DNA of 10,549 bases from CBFGRU01 sp965651255 (GTDB lineage: Bacteria; Planctomycetota; Phycisphaerae; Phycisphaerales; SM1A02), in assembly GCA_965651255.1 (NCBI GenBank), contig CBFGRU010000096.1, forward strand, positions 1-10,549, in the 5' to 3' direction. Positions within the stretch are counted from its first letter, which is position 1. Each line of letters begins with the position of its first letter. The position numbers were made by a program, and so were the translations under genes. The notes below the pieces were generated by a model. The model saw only the letters and a list, made by a program, of their open reading frames with translations. It did no database searches and was not told the DNA's origin. Of the stretch, positions 7,246 through 10,549 are shown piece after piece.

Positions 7246-8113
7246 AGCGGTGTCCTGCGATCGTGAGGAAGTACGCGCCCACCGCAACGATGACGAGGCC
7301 ATGCTCGCCCAGGAGGGCAAGGATGAACGCATCGATCAGCGCGATGGCCGCGATCCACGCCATGACTGCCTGCGAGATGCGCGGCGGCGCAGCGCGAATG
7401 AAACGCATCGACCCCACGAGCCACGCGAGCATGAGCGCGCCGACCGCGACCGGCCACCACGTCCACGCATCGGGGCGGACGAAGACCAGCGGCGAGATCG
7501 CAATGAGCGGCAACATCCACGCGATAAGTCCGCGCCGGCCGGCACTCGACCTGGCTTCGACGCGCGCGATCATCGAAAGCGCGATGATGTAAATGAACAG
7601 TACACCGCTGACCGGCCCGATGATGGGCACCACCAGCGGCCACGTGATGGCGCTTGCGCACGTGATGTAGACGAGCGCTCTGCACAAACCCATCAGCACC
7701 ACACTGCCCGCCCATTTCGCGTGCAGAAGGTTGTACAGCACGATGGTGGTGGCAAGCGTGAGGCCGAAGATGAACGGCATCAGACCGAACGCAGCCGTGA
7801 AACCAGCGCCGCCCGCGAGCAGGCCGAACCCGAGCACCGCGGCATTGCGCGGCGGGATGCGGCCGGAGGGAATCGGTCGGTTCGGTCTCTCGTTCGCATC
7901 AATCGCGCGATCAAAGAAATCATTGAGCGCCATGCCGCCCGCGTAGAGCATCACCATCGCGAGCGTCATCACCGGTAGGATGCGCGCGAGGTCGGTCACT
8001 TCACCATCTTCGAGTGAGACAAGGCCGAGCGCTACGCCGGTGAGTGCATTGGTGATCACCGTCGGCACGTTCGACAGTCGCAGTAGTTCCAGCCATGGGT
8101 GGATGCGACTCAT
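7229..8113 (-). CDS. eboC: EboC-type UbiA-family prenyltransferase
   Basis: 294-residue integral membrane protein with eight or nine hydrophobic segments. The first Asp-rich motif of the UbiA superfamily, NDxxDxxxD, is intact: Asn64, Asp65, Asp68 and Asp72, followed by ERPNRPIPSGRI (75-86), the usual UbiA loop that binds prenyl diphosphate through Mg2+. The second Asp motif is not visible; the corresponding helix reads ALSMIARVEARS (178-189) with a lone Glu. UbiA enzymes attach prenyl chains to aromatic or other acceptors in the membrane; the substrate of EboC is unknown. Its ATG overlaps the eboE stop as ATGA, and it is the last gene of the operon. A 4-hydroxybenzoate or other UbiA enzyme would be possible on sequence alone, but the EboB/EboE neighbourhood makes EboC much more likely. 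Upstream bases give only a weak ribosome binding site, consistent with translational coupling. Confidence 0.85.
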   Translation of the reverse strand: MSRIHPWLELLRLSNVPTVITNALTGVALGLVSLEDGEVTDLARILPVMTLAMVMLYAGGMALNDFFDRAIDANERPNRPIPSGRIPPRNAAVLGFGLLAGGAGFTAAFGLMPFIFGLTLATTIVLYNLLHAKWAGSVVLMGLCRALVYITCASAITWPLVVPIIGPVSGVLFIYIIALSMIARVEARSSAGRRGLIAWMLPLIAISPLVFVRPDAWTWWPVAVGALMLAWLVGSMRFIRAAPPRISQAVMAWIAAIALIDAFILALLGEHGLVIVAVGAYFLTIAGHRSIAGS

Positions 8114-9291
8114 GGTGCGGCATCGCTTTCCCGCGAGAACTGCTCACGCAGCCAGACCAATTCGCGGGCGATGTCCTCCGCCAATGTGTCTCCGCGGTGC
8201 TCGGCCGACAGAACATCCCAGGCGTACGTTTCGATTTCCAGAACCGGTTGATTCGGCAGAATCTGCATCGCGCGCAGGCATTCGTGAATCGTGGCTCGGG
8301 TCGTCCCGATTCGCCCCAGCCACTCCAGATAGATCGGTACGTGAAAGTGCACCCGCCATTCATCACCCAGGCGGTCAAGCGATTCATGATGCGCTCGGGC
8401 GATGGGAAGATCCTCGTACAGGATGGTGCGGCCGTTCTCGCGCACGCTCGTCTGGTGCAGATAGCGCGGCTCTTCAAACTCACGCAGGGCGGCGAACATC
8501 TCCAGCCGCTCGACATCCGAGAATGCGGCGAGATGAGCGCACGGCGCATTGGAGACCTGAATCTTGTTCACCATCATGCCCGCATTGCGGTAGCGGGTGA
8601 ACATCGTGGTTTGATCTTCAAACATGACCGCGGCGTGGCAGATGTCATGACACACGCCCAGGTGTTTGCGGCACGTATCGCCAGTCAGATGATTGGTGAA
8701 CCAGTCAATGGTCTTCTCCGCCGTGTCAAGCAGACATCCGGGTTCCGGTTCAAGATCGACGGTGATGAAACGCCCCGTCTCTTCATGCACTTCGCGCAGC
8801 GCGGCGGCGATCCGGTTGAGTTGCACGGCGGCGAGGTTCAGATCGACGGCCTTGCACGGCGGACCCGGCCAGCCGATCGGCAGGGTCGAGATACTCGCGC
8901 GCTCGCCTGCATCGAGGAGACCCGCCAGAATCCGCGCGAGGTTCATCGTGTACGTCGCGCGGTTGGGTTCCGCCCATGACGGCTCATACACCCGGTGCTT
9001 GACCACGGCTCCGTGGAAGTTACCGAAGGGAAAGCCGTTCATCGTGAAAACGCGCAGGCCTCGCTCATCCAGCCAGTCGCGAAAGCGCGCGATGCCGTCG
9101 CCGGCAAGCAACTCCTCCGCTGCGGGAGCGCTCAGCCACAGCCCGATTTCCAGGACTCCCTGCGGGCAGATGATCTCGCGCACGCGCGTTGCGTGCATCT
9201 CAAGCTCGCGCTGCATCGCGTCGAGCGTCGCGCCGGCGTGCACATTCGTGCAGTAGCCGATGCGAATCGGCTGGCGCGATTCAGTGGTCAT
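8110..9291 (-). CDS. eboE: EboE-type metabolite traffic protein, xylose-isomerase-like TIM barrel
   Basis: 393 residues from the ATG at 9291; a TTG one codon earlier is the only upstream alternative. I recognise the EboE pattern: IGYCTNVHAG at 11-20, a GLWLSAPAAEEL segment (50-61), FTMNGFPFGNFH (82-93), VYEPSWAEPNR (101-111) and SISTLPIGW (133-141). The whole looks like a sugar-phosphate-isomerase/xylose-isomerase TIM barrel. Probable metal ligands are Glu181 (DLEPEPG), Asp216 and His219 (CHDICH), His316 or His318 (HFHVP) and Glu352 or Glu354 (EIETYAWDVL). It starts inside eboB with an 11-base overlap in another frame and runs into eboC with a 4-base overlap. EboE is required with its cluster for moving a secondary-metabolite precursor in cyanobacteria; the reaction is unknown. 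No signal peptide, so cytosolic. Confidence 0.88.
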   Translation of the reverse strand: MTTESRQPIRIGYCTNVHAGATLDAMQRELEMHATRVREIICPQGVLEIGLWLSAPAAEELLAGDGIARFRDWLDERGLRVFTMNGFPFGNFHGAVVKHRVYEPSWAEPNRATYTMNLARILAGLLDAGERASISTLPIGWPGPPCKAVDLNLAAVQLNRIAAALREVHEETGRFITVDLEPEPGCLLDTAEKTIDWFTNHLTGDTCRKHLGVCHDICHAAVMFEDQTTMFTRYRNAGMMVNKIQVSNAPCAHLAAFSDVERLEMFAALREFEEPRYLHQTSVRENGRTILYEDLPIARAHHESLDRLGDEWRVHFHVPIYLEWLGRIGTTRATIHECLRAMQILPNQPVLEIETYAWDVLSAEHRGDTLAEDIARELVWLREQFSRESDAAP

Positions 9292-10096
9292 CAAGCCCCG
9301 CCCGGAATCGTCCGCTCTGGCTGAGGAACGTCAGCGGATTCTCGAAGGAAATCTTGCGGATCGTCGGCGCGAGGTGTCCGCGTCGCTGCATCTCGAGCCG
9401 GCATTTCGGAACGGCCAGCGGATCACTGATGCCCCAGTCACCGGCGGAGTTGATCCACAACCGATCCGTGCCGTGCATCTCGAAGATGTCCGCTGCGCGC
9501 TGCGGCGTGCACTTCGTGTCGGGGTACAGCGTCATGCCCGCCCAGAAGCCGCGCTCCAGAACCATCCGCACCGTGTGTTCTTCGACATGGTCAATCAGCA
9601 CCCGACCGGGGTCGATGCGCGAGTTGTTCCGCAGCGCATCCAGGATCAGTCGCGTGCCCTTCTTCTTGTCTTCCAGGTGCGGGGTATGGACGAGAATGAG
9701 CTGCTCGCGCTGCGCGGCCAGTTCGACGTGCGCTTCAAAGATCTCCATCTCGTTCCGGCTGTTCTTGTTCAGCCCAATCTCTCCGATGCCGAGCACGTTG
9801 GGGCGGTCGAGAAAATCGGGAATGATCGCCATGACCTCGCGCGCAAAGACGGCGTCCTCTGCTTCCTTCGGATTGATGCACAGCCAGCAGTGGTGATTGA
9901 TGCCGAACTGCGCCGCGCGGGCCGGCTCAAACTCGGTGAGCTGGCGGAAGTAGTCGAAGAAACCCTTCGGGCTTGATCGATCGAACCCCGCCCAGAAGGC
10001 CGGCTCGGTAATCGCGACGCATCCCGCCAGGGCCATGCGCTGATAGTCATCGGTGGTGCGCGACACCATGTGAATGTGCGGGTCGATGTACTTCAC
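9281..10096 (-). CDS. eboB: EboB-type TatD-like metal-dependent hydrolase
   Basis: 271-residue amidohydrolase-fold protein. Metal ligands expected for the TatD superfamily are all visible: His7 and His9 (DPHIH), Glu106 (GIGEIGLN), His137 (VHTPH), His170 (LIDHVEE) and Asp220 (SAGDWGISDP). The segments 'TTDDYQRMALAGCVAITEPAFWAGFDR' in part (residues 15-40) and NHHCWLCINPKEAED (67-81) fit EboB rather than nuclease TatD. It begins with GTG at 10096, which overlaps the stop of the preceding small gene as GTGA, and a perfect GGGAGGAGG lies four bases upstream, so the start is well supported. Likely a cytosolic hydrolase or lyase on a small metabolite; substrate unknown. Divergence from housekeeping TatD and the linked EboE and EboC genes support the assignment. 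Confidence 0.87.
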   Translation of the reverse strand: MKYIDPHIHMVSRTTDDYQRMALAGCVAITEPAFWAGFDRSSPKGFFDYFRQLTEFEPARAAQFGINHHCWLCINPKEAEDAVFAREVMAIIPDFLDRPNVLGIGEIGLNKNSRNEMEIFEAHVELAAQREQLILVHTPHLEDKKKGTRLILDALRNNSRIDPGRVLIDHVEEHTVRMVLERGFWAGMTLYPDTKCTPQRAADIFEMHGTDRLWINSAGDWGISDPLAVPKCRLEMQRRGHLAPTIRKISFENPLTFLSQSGRFRAGLDDH

Positions 10097-10404
10097 TCGG
10101 CCTCCTCCCGCGCGGGGGGCACCGCCCCGAATGCTCCCTTCAATCCCGCGGCGTTCGCGATCGGTTCGCGCGAATGATCGGAGAAGTGATCCAGAATCCG
10201 CGCGGCCCGATCCGCCCGGCCGTCGGTCAGAATGGCCACCGCCCCGCGGAACGCCTCCATTCGGAAGTCATCGCCGTTCGTGTCATCATCGGCGCGATCG
10301 ATCCGGTCGAGAAAGGCGGCGATGTCGATCAACTTCGCGCGGTGTTCCATGAAGTACAGATCAACCAGCTTCGAGCGCGGCGCTGGGCTGTTCGATCTCG
10401 CCAT
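10093..10404 (-). CDS. small uncharacterised protein heading the ebo-like operon
   Basis: 103 residues, starting with ATG at 10404 and preceded by GGGAGGAG (10411-10418) at six bases. I do not recognise the family. It is charged, lacks a signal peptide or membrane segment, and looks helical: KLVDLYFMEHRAKLIDIAAF (12-31) is a plausible amphipathic helix, then an acidic DRADDDTNGDD, a second helix (about 48-75, MEAFRGAVAILTDG) and a Gly/Ala-rich GLKGAFGAVP before the end. It is joined to eboB by a GTGA overlap, so the two are almost certainly co-translated. It occupies the first slot of the operon, where EboA stands in many ebo clusters, but is less than half the length I expect for EboA and shows no motif I can tie to it. 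It may be a helper or regulator specific to this lineage. Confidence 0.75.
   Translation of the reverse strand: MARSNSPAPRSKLVDLYFMEHRAKLIDIAAFLDRIDRADDDTNGDDFRMEAFRGAVAILTDGRADRAARILDHFSDHSREPIANAAGLKGAFGAVPPAREEAE
10101..10109 (-). promoter_or_regulatory. strong ribosome binding site for the GTG start of eboB
   Basis: Read on the minus strand, GGGAGGAGG lies four bases before the GTG at 10096 and inside the final codons of the upstream small gene. It fixes the unusual GTG start and indicates that eboB can recruit ribosomes itself as well as by coupling. Confidence 0.75.
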
Positions 10405-10449
10405 CTGCGGCTCCTCCCTACTCGATCGCGGATGCGTGGGGTGAAGCCG

Positions 10450-10455
10450 ATTCTA
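10450..10455 (-). promoter_or_regulatory. candidate -10 box for the ebo-like operon
   Basis: The minus strand reads GCTAGAAT here; TAGAAT matches TATAAT at five of six positions. A CTGACC resembling a -35 box lies upstream, but with an overlong 20-base spacer, and the 17-base position (ACCGCC) is poor. Transcription would start near 10443, leaving a leader of about 40 bases to the ATG at 10404. It sits in the gap between a frame ending at 10478 and the first operon gene, where a promoter is expected. Confidence 0.4.
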
Positions 10456-10477
10456 GCGGTGCTTCGCAGTGGGGCGG

Positions 10478-10549
10478 TCAGGAACACGCCGGGCGACTTC
10501 GGCGGGCGCGCGGGCGCAGCACCATCATCGCGACCAGCGGCAGCAGCGC
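10478..10549 (-). CDS. C-terminal end of a probable membrane-anchored or sorted protein (partial)
   Basis: A minus-strand frame enters from the right edge and stops at TGA 10480-10478. Its 23 codons give a hydrophobic stretch (ALLPLVAMMVL) followed by an arginine-rich tail (RPRARRSRPACS). Hydrophobic helix plus short basic end is the shape of PEP-CTERM and similar C-terminal sorting signals, or of a tail anchor. Only the last residues are inside the window, so neither the family nor the presence of a PEP motif can be judged. Another frame is also open here; this one was chosen for its composition. Confidence 0.4.
   Translation of the reverse strand, partial: ALLPLVAMMVLRPRARRSRPACS

Noticed and set aside
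7250..7978. 242-codon plus-strand open frame opposite eboC
   Set aside because: Translation is almost entirely Arg, Asp, His and Glu, the expected shadow of a hydrophobic membrane protein gene.
8095..8979. 294-codon plus-strand open frame opposite eboE
   Set aside because: Antisense to a clear EboE-type protein with conserved metal ligands; no domain in the shadow.

Overview
The window is GC-rich bacterial chromosome, densely coded and without RNA genes, mobile elements or CRISPR. Protein style points to a Gram-negative, probably a Planctomycetota member of the Phycisphaerae type. The signs are an MgtE variant with an MSGCSG signature, a lipoprotein with a carboxypeptidase-regulatory-like fold, an unusual PilZ family and a possible PEP-CTERM-like tail at the right edge. 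This placement is inference from protein character only; no marker gene is present.

Left half, + strand. An MgtE-type magnesium transporter, cut at its 5' end by the window edge (3-1322), is followed by a 126-base gap. That gap holds a candidate extended -10 promoter and a perfect 8-bp hairpin directly before a ribosome binding site. From there runs a compact operon: a lipoprotein (1449-1952), a DUF58 membrane protein (1988-3178), a TgpA-like membrane transglutaminase (3175-5478) and a class I SAM methyltransferase (5475-6179). The last three are joined by 4-base ATGA overlaps. DUF58 plus TgpA-like transglutaminase is a widespread pair that normally travels with a MoxR AAA ATPase, but no MoxR gene is in this window. 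A separate gene with a variant c-di-GMP-binding PilZ domain follows (6312-7196).

Right half, - strand, convergent with the PilZ gene. Four overlapping genes run leftward from 10404: a small unrecognised protein (10404-10093), an EboB-type TatD-like metal hydrolase (10096-9281), an EboE-type TIM-barrel protein (9291-8110) and an EboC-type UbiA prenyltransferase (8113-7229). EboB, EboC and EboE belong to the ebo cluster. In cyanobacteria that cluster is needed to move a secondary-metabolite precursor (the scytonemin monomer) to the periplasm, and in other bacteria and some algal plastids it has unclear roles. Here the cluster is compact and translationally coupled, but lacks EboD (dehydroquinate-synthase-like) and EboF (phosphatase-like). 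A short unknown protein stands where the longer EboA might be expected. This is the most interesting part of the window.

At the extreme right edge a - strand reading frame ends in a hydrophobic stretch plus an arginine-rich tail, probably the C terminus of a membrane-anchored or sorted protein. No gene-free stretch exceeds 300 bases; the longest are 1323-1448, 6180-6311 and about 70 bases between 10405 and 10477.
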